From Myxococcota bacterium (GTDB lineage Bacteria; Myxococcota_A; UBA9160; SMWR01), in assembly GCA_039030075.1 (NCBI GenBank), contig JBCCEW010000002.1, positions 124,001 to 188,000 of the forward strand: a stretch of 64,000 nt of DNA, in the 5' to 3' direction. The stretch's first letter is position 1. Each line of letters begins with the position of its first letter. Below are positions 41,901-49,563 of the stretch, in pieces. The position numbers were made by a program, and so were the translations under genes. The notes beneath the pieces are model-generated. The model searched no databases. It saw nothing but the letters and a program-made list of their open reading frames with translations, and was not told the DNA's origin.

Positions 41901-44297
41901 AGCGGCGCAAGGCGGCCGCGAGATCCAGGTCGTGGTGCCGTTCTGACGATCGCGCAAATAGACGTGGGTGACGAAACTGCCGGGCGCGCCGAAGTTGCTC
42001 GCGCGGCTGGGGAAGACCACGAAGCGGCCGTCGTCGGAGACGTCCGCTCCCGGCGTGAAGCGCTCACCCGACCCTTCGTCGCCGAGGTCGCCATTCGTCG
42101 CGACGCTGATCAGCTCGGTCAGGATCTCGCCGGGCTCGTCGTAGAGCCCGTCCTCGTCGGGGTCGCGGTCGATCAGGTAGACGTCGCGCTCGTCGTTCGT
42201 GTCGGCGGGCACGGTGACGATGTCGACGGCCGTGGTGTCGTAGGCCACGAAGCGGCCGTCGCTGCTCATCGCCGCGCGCTCCCGGCTGAACTCGGTGAAC
42301 GAGAAGCTCGAGAACTCGACGGGAACGTTTCCGTCCGCGTCGCTGCTGGACGGCGTCGAGACCCGCTCGCCTTCGTCGGCTTCGGAGACCCGGTAGAAGA
42401 CCTGGCCGTCCGAGATCGCGAGGGAGAGGCCGTCGATCACCGGGCCGGCGTCGGCCGTGGTGAGCGGGTTCAGCGGCGCGTTCGGGGTCGCGTCGTCGGC
42501 GGAGCGCTGGTAGACCCGCAGGAAGTTGTCTTCGACCCGGTTGTTGCTGTTGAGGTCGTTGCCGAAGTCGGTCGGCTCGGACTGCAGGAAGGCGAGGATG
42601 TCGTCTTCGACGCCCACCGCCGTGAAGCGGTAGGGCGGCTGGATCACCTGGGTGGCCGCCACACCGACCGCCGTCGCCTGGATGCCGATCTGCTGCTCGG
42701 TGCCGGTCTCGCGGTTGACCATGGTCATCGCGATGTCGGTGACGTCCCCGTCGGCGTTGAAGTCGGCGTCGGTGGGTGAGCCCTCGGCCGCTTCGAAGGC
42801 CTCGACCCGCGGCAGGGCGAGGATGTCGTCGCTCTGCTGGATGAACAGCGACTCGAGGGGCACGAGATTGCCGGCCGTCGCGACGTAGGTGTCGTCGAGG
42901 GTGGGGCCGCAGCCCTCGCCCGCGAAGCGCGTCGAGAAGTCGAAGAGCGACGGGCCGCACTCGCTCCCGCTCGGGCAGTCGCTGTCTGCGTTGCAGGCTA
43001 CGTCGGCCAGCGGGGCCGGCAGCTGGGAGAGCGGGACGGGCCGCTCGCCGAGGTTCGGCGCCTGGTGGCACACGCTCGGGTCGCAGCTGAAGCCCTCACC
43101 GCACTCTTCGTCCAGGTTGCAGGGCTCGCCGGCGAAGGGGCTGCCGGCGGCACACGCGGCGAACGTCTCTCCGCGGCGGTTGATGCGGGTGATCGAGAAC
43201 GGCGCGTCGACCGAGCCGTAGAGCACGACCGAACCCCCGCCCTCTTCGGCGAAGGGCGACAGGATCGGCGGCAGGAAATGGCCTTGAGGCGAGAGCGCCG
43301 AGCTGAAGCTCTGGCCGGGAACGCGAATCGCGTCCGCACTTCCGGTGAAGGCGGAGATCTCGCTCGACAGGTTCACCAGTCGCGGCACCGGCGTGCCGTC
43401 GTCGAGGCGCACCAGCACGCCGGCCCAGTTCACGGGCACCAGCAGGTTGCCCGCTGTGTCGATCGTGAAGCGCGCGTCGGGGCGGATCCCGTCGCAGGGC
43501 GAGCCCGGCTCGGGCGTACACATCGCCTCGTAGTTGTTGTAGACGGGCAGCGCCGTGAAGGACGGGAACGTGCCCTGGATCTGCGCCGGGTCGGTCTCGC
43601 AGGTGTCGTTGACGTCGTAGAGCTCGTCGACGCAGGCGACGAGGTCGCTGCCCACCACGGTGTCGGCGCAGCGATTGCTCGCGAGCTCACACGGCAGGTC
43701 GCCCGCCGGGTCGCGCGGCTGGATCGCGATCTTGACGGTGCCGGCCAGGGTCGAGCCCGCAGGTGCGCTCGGGCCGGCCAGGGCGTTGGTATCCGGGAAG
43801 GGGAAGATCAGGGTTCCCGAATCCGGGATCACGAGGTCTGCCGCCTGGCAGATGGCCTGGCGGGTGGCGGTCGGATCGCCGGCGCCGAGCACCGGCAGCT
43901 CGGCCTGGCAGGCGTTGGCCTGGGCGCTGCCCGCGAAGCCGGCGCACGCGACGGGCCCGTCCTGGAGCACCAGCGCATTCGCCGGCCCGTTCGGCGGCGT
44001 GAAGATCAAGACGACCTGGTAGTCGTCGTCGGGGCCCACGTTCGTGCCGAGGTCGATCAGGCCGGCGCCGGCCGACGACTCGCAGCCGGTCAGGTCCAGG
44101 CTCAGGGTGACCGGGTCGCCGGGGGCGGCGAAGGGTCGGTCGAGGCTACTCAGGCTCGCCCGGAAGGTGTTCTCGGTCCCGGGGACGAAGTTGCAGCTCG
44201 CGTCGGCCGGGCGCGCCGTGGACGCGCAGATCGCCAGGGCAATGGCGCCCAGGACGAGGCCGAAGCGAGACGAACGAAAGGGATCCGGAGAGGGCAT
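38958..44297 (-). CDS. Giant secreted protein with TolB-like repeats, Cys-rich modules, dockerin and sorting tail
   Basis: Exported protein of 1779 residues; ATG 44297 has GGAGG, and a signal peptide follows. Residues 30-350 are beta-rich with many cysteines. TolB/PD40-like propeller repeats lie near residues 670-1010 (DGRFVAYDTTA, DGKRVAFTTTANLLPED, DGRYVAMVSEL). Cys-rich EGF-like modules lie near 1285-1400 (CTVDDDCGAGEFCDAGAC). Thrombospondin type 3 and Myxococcus-type repeats (ACDDGNLDDGDSCPSDC) lie near 1620-1685. A dockerin with two calcium loops, DVDGNEFIDSMD and DANGDGSINVFD, is at 1690-1735. The C-terminus is SGCGLLGIELLLVAIPYF plus arginines, a sorting-signal-like tail with cysteine. 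Probably surface-attached; function unknown. Confidence 0.88.
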   Translation of the reverse strand: MPSPDPFRSSRFGLVLGAIALAICASTARPADASCNFVPGTENTFRASLSSLDRPFAAPGDPVTLSLDLTGCESSAGAGLIDLGTNVGPDDDYQVVLIFTPPNGPANALVLQDGPVACAGFAGSAQANACQAELPVLGAGDPTATRQAICQAADLVIPDSGTLIFPFPDTNALAGPSAPAGSTLAGTVKIAIQPRDPAGDLPCELASNRCADTVVGSDLVACVDELYDVNDTCETDPAQIQGTFPSFTALPVYNNYEAMCTPEPGSPCDGIRPDARFTIDTAGNLLVPVNWAGVLVRLDDGTPVPRLVNLSSEISAFTGSADAIRVPGQSFSSALSPQGHFLPPILSPFAEEGGGSVVLYGSVDAPFSITRINRRGETFAACAAGSPFAGEPCNLDEECGEGFSCDPSVCHQAPNLGERPVPLSQLPAPLADVACNADSDCPSGSECGPSLFDFSTRFAGEGCGPTLDDTYVATAGNLVPLESLFIQQSDDILALPRVEAFEAAEGSPTDADFNADGDVTDIAMTMVNRETGTEQQIGIQATAVGVAATQVIQPPYRFTAVGVEDDILAFLQSEPTDFGNDLNSNNRVEDNFLRVYQRSADDATPNAPLNPLTTADAGPVIDGLSLAISDGQVFYRVSEADEGERVSTPSSSDADGNVPVEFSSFSFTEFSRERAAMSSDGRFVAYDTTAVDIVTVPADTNDERDVYLIDRDPDEDGLYDEPGEILTELISVATNGDLGDEGSGERFTPGADVSDDGRFVVFPSRASNFGAPGSFVTHVYLRDRQNGTTTWISRPPCAAGSSSDAEYPVISNDGSTAAWEVSPQEGEPPASICTYDVATDTVELVLPGSEGDPGFFGDDIFNERPSLSEDGRYLAFATNRNIDENDVDGDGYGGGTDVYILDRETGQAEWASPGAATGFSSDPSISADGKRVAFTTTANLLPEDTGGSSDVYVYHADAERLQFVPAAAVALTNTYGASVPAVLSVGEPPRISPDGRYVAMVSELVFDPIEGTVLIEPQSLQVDLTTGITHFTAIDQDGVLQSVEPNEIDAPGISTRGLHAGLATIAPLVAFDGNERIDTYIHGIRTRLPGIGGLTGDLLQDGDLDDILLHVFDARSPGAPTQLGPASQASVAAGNAAFLCDEDADRIAPVDGNGDTDTDDVNVCFYTNRGSVQNLGEDASEVKLSETHLAARVDDGVAGGDVVSVWDVTAGGWTPVTDGAGAAQTSDEICGVSGPIVSFTTLESEQGVDANGDGDMADRYAQAYDASTGTLLEPGIGAQFCEIGPFSGVCVGAPGAACTVDDDCGAGEFCDAGACRAFGETCAAAADCQTGETCREGALIGIATREISLCAETLFCEEAQNLGCGCDLDGDGDCCDFEEGLLLSGCSERDFCLDSGIVNTCGCDLNGDGDCCDDVLSAYDTANDRLVSCELAITPCVEEACDPRETFRVDEAQIRALTQECSQGVEPTIADGSCGFFDGVPLPGGDLNANGVSGELLVALCFGRSGEVEIGGTVETGDSQGDPLAGSGGDTAFLGEGLCFQQTATVCGSPAGAMSSQDCGGDEICDIAPGADMGVCARQLGSCVTDADCPGCGGETPCIDATITCRDDRILVASGDIDGDGVSDAFDNCVFEPNVQQTDVDQDDLGDACDFSTCGNGVLEANEACDDGNLDDGDSCPSDCRAAAPPMVCDVDGNEFIDSMDIQLITQAFGQTSTGPGDPRDANGDGSINVFDARICTLSCDRPNCQNKSGCGLLGIELLLVAIPYFRRRARQARAGALR

Positions 44298-44649
44298 GCG
44301 ACCTCCAGCGCAGCAGGGGGACAGGACTCGGACGAGGTCGGAACAGGAGCGCGGTGGCGCCCCCACGTTGTAGCTCCCTGGATCGCCCGGGGTCAATCGA
44401 ATCCCCTGATTCTCCAGGGATTTCCGCCCGAGTCGAGGGCGTCCCCGTCGTGTCTCCGTCGTCTGGGAGTGGGTCGTCGCCGGGCGGTTCCCGTTACCCG
44501 CACCGGGCCGGCTGGCCCCGGCGCGGACGTGCACCGGGCGGCCCAGGGGTGCGCTCCGCGACCGGGGGCGTGACCCGGCCGGAGCCGGCCGCATCGAGGA
44601 AGCCGGATCCGGGCCCGCAAATGCGGGCCCAGAAACGAAAGGGGGTGCT
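44298..44649. other. Intergenic region between divergent giant protein and outer-membrane protein genes
   Basis: This 352-bp stretch should hold the two divergent promoters. AATCCC (44400-44405) and GGGATT (44417-44422) form an imperfect inverted repeat on the side of the giant protein gene, and a perfect hairpin lies at 44611-44630. Open frames here lack ribosome binding sites and family features, so I see no gene. Confidence 0.5.
44611..44630 (+). promoter_or_regulatory. Perfect 8-bp hairpin in the leader of the 169-residue protein gene
   Basis: GGGCCCGC (44611-44618) and GCGGGCCC (44623-44630) form a perfect stem with loop AAAT, 19 bp before GTG 44650 and just before the ribosome binding site (AAAGGGGG). 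No T-run follows. It could control translation, act as a 5' stabiliser, or be an operator. Confidence 0.55.
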
Positions 44650-45159
44650 GTGTACCGGAACCGCCCGCGGATCGGGGCTCTAGGGACCTGTGCTGCCGGG
44701 TTCGTCGCCTGGCTCGGGGCGTCGTGTCTCGGGGGCGCGGCCCGCGCCGACGAACCGCTCTGGCACGAGCATCCCCATCACCTGTCCCTGCTGGTCGCGG
44801 GCTCGGACGACGCCGAGGAGACGGCCCTCACCCTGGGCGTCGACTACGAATACCGGCTGAATGCGTTGCTCGGGCTGGGGGTGGTGGCCGAGTACGCCTT
44901 CGAGGAGATCGATGCGGTGACGGTCCTGGCGGTCGCCGACCTGCATCTCTGGCGGGGTCTCATCGTCCAGACGGGGCCCGGCATCGAGATCGTGGACGGT
45001 CCGGCGGGTGGTTCGGACGACCTCGAGATCGCCTACCGCGTCGGGGTGCTCTACGAACTCGAGGTCGGACACTTCACGGTGTCTCCCCAGCTCCACTACG
45101 ACTTCACCAGCGGGGAGAACTCGTTCGTATTCGGTGGCGCGGTCGGCGTCGGGTTCTGA
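44650..45159 (+). CDS. Small outer-membrane beta-barrel-like protein
   Basis: Exported protein of 169 residues. A signal peptide (residues 1-33, ending GGAARA) is followed by alternating beta strands: HHLSLLVAGSDDAEETALTL, GVDYEYRLNALLGLGVVAEY, ELEVGHFTVSPQLHYDFTSG and the terminal FGGAVGVGF ending in phenylalanine, the outer-membrane assembly signal. The histidine-rich mature N-terminus (WHEHPHH) might bind metal. The start is GTG 44650. No named family is recognised. It is convergent with the lipase gene. Confidence 0.75.
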   Translation: MYRNRPRIGALGTCAAGFVAWLGASCLGGAARADEPLWHEHPHHLSLLVAGSDDAEETALTLGVDYEYRLNALLGLGVVAEYAFEEIDAVTVLAVADLHLWRGLIVQTGPGIEIVDGPAGGSDDLEIAYRVGVLYELEVGHFTVSPQLHYDFTSGENSFVFGGAVGVGF

Positions 45160-45183
45160 GCCCGCCCGCGCGTTTCGTGAGGG

Positions 45184-46494
45184 CTAGCGGCGTGCGCTGT
45201 CGGCCTCGGCCACGCGCTCGCCGTCCGGCGCGCCGTGGCAGCGCCCCAACAGCTCGAAGACCGGGCGCGCCACCCGGGCGTCCGCGAGGACACTGATGTG
45301 GGTCGCGGGAAAGCCCCGGACGCGTTCGGCTTCGAGCTGGGCCTCGAGGCGGAGCTGGCTGGCGATCTCGACCACGCCGTCGCTGCTCTCCCGCGGCTGG
45401 AACGCGAACAAGAGGAAGTAGGGAATCGCGTCGGGGAGCGGACGGGCATAGAGCCCTTCCAGGAAGGCGCTGCCGGGATCGACATCGCGCCACGAGGGCA
45501 CGACCGCGGGCGCCACCTCGACGCCCATCGCCGCGCTCGCGACACCGCCGAAGGGCGACGCGATGCTCACGAAACCGCGCACGGGAACCCCCCGCCCGAC
45601 CAGCGAATCGATCGCCTTCCGCGACACCAGGCCACCCATCGAGTGGGCCACCAGACACACCCGCGAGAAGCCGACCCGTCCGTGGACCTCGTGGAGCGCC
45701 CGGGTCAGCCCCTGGGCAATCGCATCGAGAGGGAGGGCGCTCGGGTACTGGAAGACCCAGGGTTGGAAGCGCTCCCGGTCGAGCTGCTCGATCAAGCCCG
45801 CGAGGTCGCGCGCGGTGCCGCCCATGCCGTGCACGAAGACGACCGGGGTGCGCGCCGGGTCGATCGGTTCGAGCACGAAGAGCCCGACCGCGTGGCGTTG
45901 CAGGGCGTGCAGCGGTCGCCAGAGCCCGATGGTCGCTTCGGCGCGCGCGAAGCGCGGGTGGTCGAGCGAGCTGAGTTCACCGGCGACGAAGGAGCGCCCT
46001 TCGCGGAGCTGGATGTGTTGGGGATTCGCCGACGAGGGCTCCTCGAGGGTGAGTTCGATCCCCGGAATCCAGTCCTCGGCATCGAGGCGATAGGGCGAAG
46101 CGTGCAGCACGAAGCGCTCGTCGGGATCGACGTCGAGCCCAGCGTCGCGATCCTCGACGGCGCCCAGGTAGTACTCGCCCGGCGGCAGGGTGAATTCGAA
46201 GTAGCCCGGCTCGGAGAGGGTGACGTGGGCCACCACGACGAGTGGCGCGTTCCAATCCCGGCCGCGGGTGGCGACGGCGACGAGGATCGGGTCGCCCTGC
46301 CAATCGGGCACCGTCGCGGTTCCCGACAATACGCCGAAGCGCGACAGGGCTTCGAGGTCCGAGCCGAGTCGCACGAAGCGACAGCCCCCTGCCGTCAGCG
46401 CGACGAGGACGAGGAGTGCCAGCAGGGCACACGGCCCGCGTCGCCACCGGTACGCGCGCGGAGGAGCGGCGCTCGCGTCACGGTTGGTTCGCAC
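45184..46494 (-). CDS. Alpha/beta hydrolase (lipase-like) lipoprotein
   Basis: Lipoprotein of 436 residues with a C-terminal alpha/beta hydrolase. GTG 46494 has AGGAG upstream; the open frame to 47676 is an artefact. The lipobox ends at cysteine in LTAGGC near residue 33. Residues 60-190 form a beta-rich domain. The hydrolase starts with VVFVHGMGGTARD near residue 225, the nucleophile elbow is AHSMGGL near residue 286 (G/A-x-S-x-G), and the likely catalytic His is in FPATHISVLAD near the C-terminus. It is probably a membrane-anchored lipase or esterase. Substrate unknown. Confidence 0.85.
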   Translation of the reverse strand: MRTNRDASAAPPRAYRWRRGPCALLALLVLVALTAGGCRFVRLGSDLEALSRFGVLSGTATVPDWQGDPILVAVATRGRDWNAPLVVVAHVTLSEPGYFEFTLPPGEYYLGAVEDRDAGLDVDPDERFVLHASPYRLDAEDWIPGIELTLEEPSSANPQHIQLREGRSFVAGELSSLDHPRFARAEATIGLWRPLHALQRHAVGLFVLEPIDPARTPVVFVHGMGGTARDLAGLIEQLDRERFQPWVFQYPSALPLDAIAQGLTRALHEVHGRVGFSRVCLVAHSMGGLVSRKAIDSLVGRGVPVRGFVSIASPFGGVASAAMGVEVAPAVVPSWRDVDPGSAFLEGLYARPLPDAIPYFLLFAFQPRESSDGVVEIASQLRLEAQLEAERVRGFPATHISVLADARVARPVFELLGRCHGAPDGERVAEADSARR

Positions 46495-46713
46495 GGTGTT
46501 GGCTCCTCGCAAGGCTCGCGTCGGGGTTGCTGCGTCCCGGGGTGACGATCTCAGGCGGATCGCCTCGTGTCCAGCATTCCAGACTGCGGAGGGCCTCGGC
46601 ACCGCCCGCGCGAAGTCGACACGCGGCTGGATCGCCCGGGCGCCGTTGGGGGCCGAGCGGCGCTTCTCGTCGATCGAGCCTGCAGGCCGCGTGCTAGCCT
46701 CGCCAACCACCCG

Positions 46714-49563
46714 ATGGCCCCGATTCTCTACCTCGTTTTCTTCCTCTCGGGTGCCGCTGCTCTCCTCTTCGAGACGCTGTGGTTTCACCAGGCGTCGCTG
46801 GCCTTCGGGAGCAGCGTCTGGGCGTCGAGTCTGGTGCTGTCGAGCTTCATGTGCGGGCTCGCGCTCGGGAACCTCCTGGCCGGGCGATTCGCCACGCGCC
46901 TGCGCCAGCCCGTGGTCGCCTATGCGGTCCTCGAGGGCGTGATCGCCCTGACCGGATTCGCGCTCGTGCTCGGACTGCCGACGGTGGGCAAGGCGTTGGC
47001 GCCAGTCTTGGGAGCACTCGAGGCGGCGCCCTGGGCCCAGAACCTCAGCCGCCTCGGGTTCGGGTTCGTTCTCCTGCTGGTTCCCGCCACGGCGATGGGC
47101 GCCACCCTGCCTTTGCTGGTGGGGGTCCTCGAGGCCCGCGACGCGAACTTCGGCGCCGTGCTGGGCCGACTCTATGGCTGGAACACCTGGGGCGCGGTCT
47201 GCGGTGCCTTGGCCGCCGAGCTCTTCCTGGTCGCCTGGCTCGGGGTGCGGTTCAGCGCCGTGGTCGCGGCGAGCGCGAATCTCCTGGCCGCGGTCGGCGC
47301 AGCCTGGGTCGCTCGCCAGCCGGGTGCCGCCGTGCCTGCCGAGACGGCGTCCCAACCAACGGCGACCGGGGCCCGCGTCTGGCCCCTGTGTCTGGCCGCC
47401 TTTGGCGCGGGTCTGGTGCTGCTGGCGCTGGAAGTCGTGTGGTTTCGCTTCCTCACCCTGTTCGTCGCAGGCACGTCCCTCGCGTTCGCCGCGATGCTGG
47501 CGTCGGTGCTCGCGGGCATCGCCAGTGGCGGGCTGCTGGCCGGCGCCTGGCTGGGGCGTCGTCCCGACGCCCACCGCCACGTGTCCCTGTTGGCGTGGGG
47601 CGCGGGCGCCTGGGTCGGCCTCGGTTATCTGATCTTTCCCCTGGTGAGTGCGCCCTTCGCCGAGGGCATCGTCCACGGTTGGTTGGCGGTTCTCTGGCTC
47701 ACCGCAGCGCTGAGCTTTCCGGTGGCGGCCGCGTCGGGAGCGCTCTTCGCGATGCTCGGCGCGAAGCTGCGGGTGGTGTCGCCGTCAGCGCCGCGCGCGG
47801 CCGGGTGGCTGACCTTCTGGAACACCGCCGGCGCCGGCCTCGGTTCGCTTCTGGGCGGTTTCGTGCTGCTGCCCGGCCTCGGCATCGAGCCCGCGCTGTT
47901 CGTGCTGGCGTTGGCCTACGGCGGGGTGGCGCTCGCCTGTGTGTTCGGTGCGACGGAGGCGCCGCGCCTGTCGCGCCTGGCCGCCGTCGGCGCCGTCGTT
48001 TGGCTCGGCGCCGCGCTCGTCTTTCCCCACGGCGTTCTCCGCGACCACCACTTGCAGCGCTCGGTCGCGCGCGTCGCAGCGGGCGACGCCTACGAAGTGG
48101 TCGCCGTGCGCGAGGGGCGCACCGAGACCGCGGTCTGGCTGCGTCACTTCCTGGAAGGGGAGCCCTACGCCGACACCCTGGTCACGAACAACTATTCGAT
48201 GTCGGGGACCAACTGGGGTGGGCAGCGCTACATGAAGCTGTTCACCTGGTGGCCGGTCGCGCTTCACCCCGACATGCGCGACGCCCTCTTGATCAGCTAC
48301 GGCGTCGGCTCGACCGCCGAGTCGCTGATCGATACGCGCGCCCTCGAGCGGATCGACGTCGTCGACATTTCCGAGGACATCCTGGAGCTCTCGGATCTGC
48401 GCTTTCCCGATCCCGCGAAACACCCGCTGCGGGATCCTCGCGTCGAAGTGCACATCGAGGACGGTCGCTACTTCCTCGAGACGACGGACCGCCGCTTCGA
48501 CCTGATCACCGGCGAGCCGCCGCCGCCGAAGATGGCCGGCGTCGTCAACCTCTACACCCGGGAGTACTTCGCCCTGGTGCGCAGTCGCCTGCGACCCGGA
48601 GGCATCAACACCTACTGGCTCCCCGTCCACAGCTTGGGCGCCGAGGACGCGAAGGCGATCGTGCGCGCCTACTGCGAGGCCTTCCCCGACTGCAGTCTGT
48701 GGGGCGGCCATGGATTCAGCTGGATGCTCATCGGTTCGCACGATGGTCTCCCGCCGGCTACGGAAGCCGCCTTCGCGCGCCAATGGCAAGACCCGGTGGT
48801 CGGTCCCGAGCTGCGGCATCACGGCATCGAGCGCCCGGAGCAAATGGGCGCCCTGTTCCTTGCCGATGCGGATCAGCTCCTCGACTGGACGCGCGACACA
48901 CCGCCCCTCACCGACGACCACCCGAAGCGGCTCTCGGACGAAGCGGCGCCCTGGCCGGTCGACCCGCTCTTCGACGCCTGGATCGAGGCGAGCGGAGCGC
49001 GCGAGCGCTTCGCCCAGAGTCCCTTCATCGAAGCGGTGTGGCCTGCGGCGCTACGCGAGCGAACCCTCGGCTACTTCGCCGTCCAGGACCAGTTCAACGA
49101 ACGCGCCGGCGGGCGTCTGCCCACCCTCGACACCCCCGCGCGCCTGCAGCGTCTGGAGGGCCTGCTCGCGACGACCGACGTGGAAGTGCCGGTCTACTGG
49201 ATCCTCGGTACGACCGTCCAGGAAGTCGCGACCTACGCGCGGCGTGCGGCACGCGGGCGTCGGGCAGACCCGCGACGCCAGGCGCTCCACGACACCGCGC
49301 GGGCCTACGCGGCGCGCGACTACCTGGGCGCGGCGCTCGCGCTCTCGCGCGCACAACGTCAGCAACCGCGAAACCCGGCCCTCGTCTATCTCCGCGTGCA
49401 CGCTCTGCTTCGCGCCGGCCAGGCTGACGCCGCCCGCGACGTCGCCCAGCAAGCCGCCGCGTGGCTGCCGTCGCGCGACGCGGATCGCCGCGTCTGGAGC
49501 TGGTTCGGCGAGCGCTTCGGGTTCGACGCGCCCTTCGATGCGAGCGAGACCGGCCAGCCCTAG
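46714..49563 (+). CDS. Fused MFS-like transporter and spermidine-synthase-like protein
   Basis: Membrane protein of 949 residues. Residues 1-430 carry about ten to twelve helices of MFS type (MAPILYLVFFLSGAAALLFE). Residues 440-720 form a spermidine-synthase-like Rossmann domain with LLISYGVGSTAESLID near residue 527 and VVDISEDILEL. The catalytic Asp region of true aminopropyltransferases reads TGEPPPPKMAG near residue 597, so polyamine synthesis is doubtful. The last 200 residues are helical, TPR-like. ATG 46714 is chosen over the longer frame. The stop lies in a CTAG shared with the convergent DUF1214 gene. Confidence 0.87.
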   Translation: MAPILYLVFFLSGAAALLFETLWFHQASLAFGSSVWASSLVLSSFMCGLALGNLLAGRFATRLRQPVVAYAVLEGVIALTGFALVLGLPTVGKALAPVLGALEAAPWAQNLSRLGFGFVLLLVPATAMGATLPLLVGVLEARDANFGAVLGRLYGWNTWGAVCGALAAELFLVAWLGVRFSAVVAASANLLAAVGAAWVARQPGAAVPAETASQPTATGARVWPLCLAAFGAGLVLLALEVVWFRFLTLFVAGTSLAFAAMLASVLAGIASGGLLAGAWLGRRPDAHRHVSLLAWGAGAWVGLGYLIFPLVSAPFAEGIVHGWLAVLWLTAALSFPVAAASGALFAMLGAKLRVVSPSAPRAAGWLTFWNTAGAGLGSLLGGFVLLPGLGIEPALFVLALAYGGVALACVFGATEAPRLSRLAAVGAVVWLGAALVFPHGVLRDHHLQRSVARVAAGDAYEVVAVREGRTETAVWLRHFLEGEPYADTLVTNNYSMSGTNWGGQRYMKLFTWWPVALHPDMRDALLISYGVGSTAESLIDTRALERIDVVDISEDILELSDLRFPDPAKHPLRDPRVEVHIEDGRYFLETTDRRFDLITGEPPPPKMAGVVNLYTREYFALVRSRLRPGGINTYWLPVHSLGAEDAKAIVRAYCEAFPDCSLWGGHGFSWMLIGSHDGLPPATEAAFARQWQDPVVGPELRHHGIERPEQMGALFLADADQLLDWTRDTPPLTDDHPKRLSDEAAPWPVDPLFDAWIEASGARERFAQSPFIEAVWPAALRERTLGYFAVQDQFNERAGGRLPTLDTPARLQRLEGLLATTDVEVPVYWILGTTVQEVATYARRAARGRRADPRRQALHDTARAYAARDYLGAALALSRAQRQQPRNPALVYLRVHALLRAGQADAARDVAQQAAAWLPSRDADRRVWSWFGERFGFDAPFDASETGQP

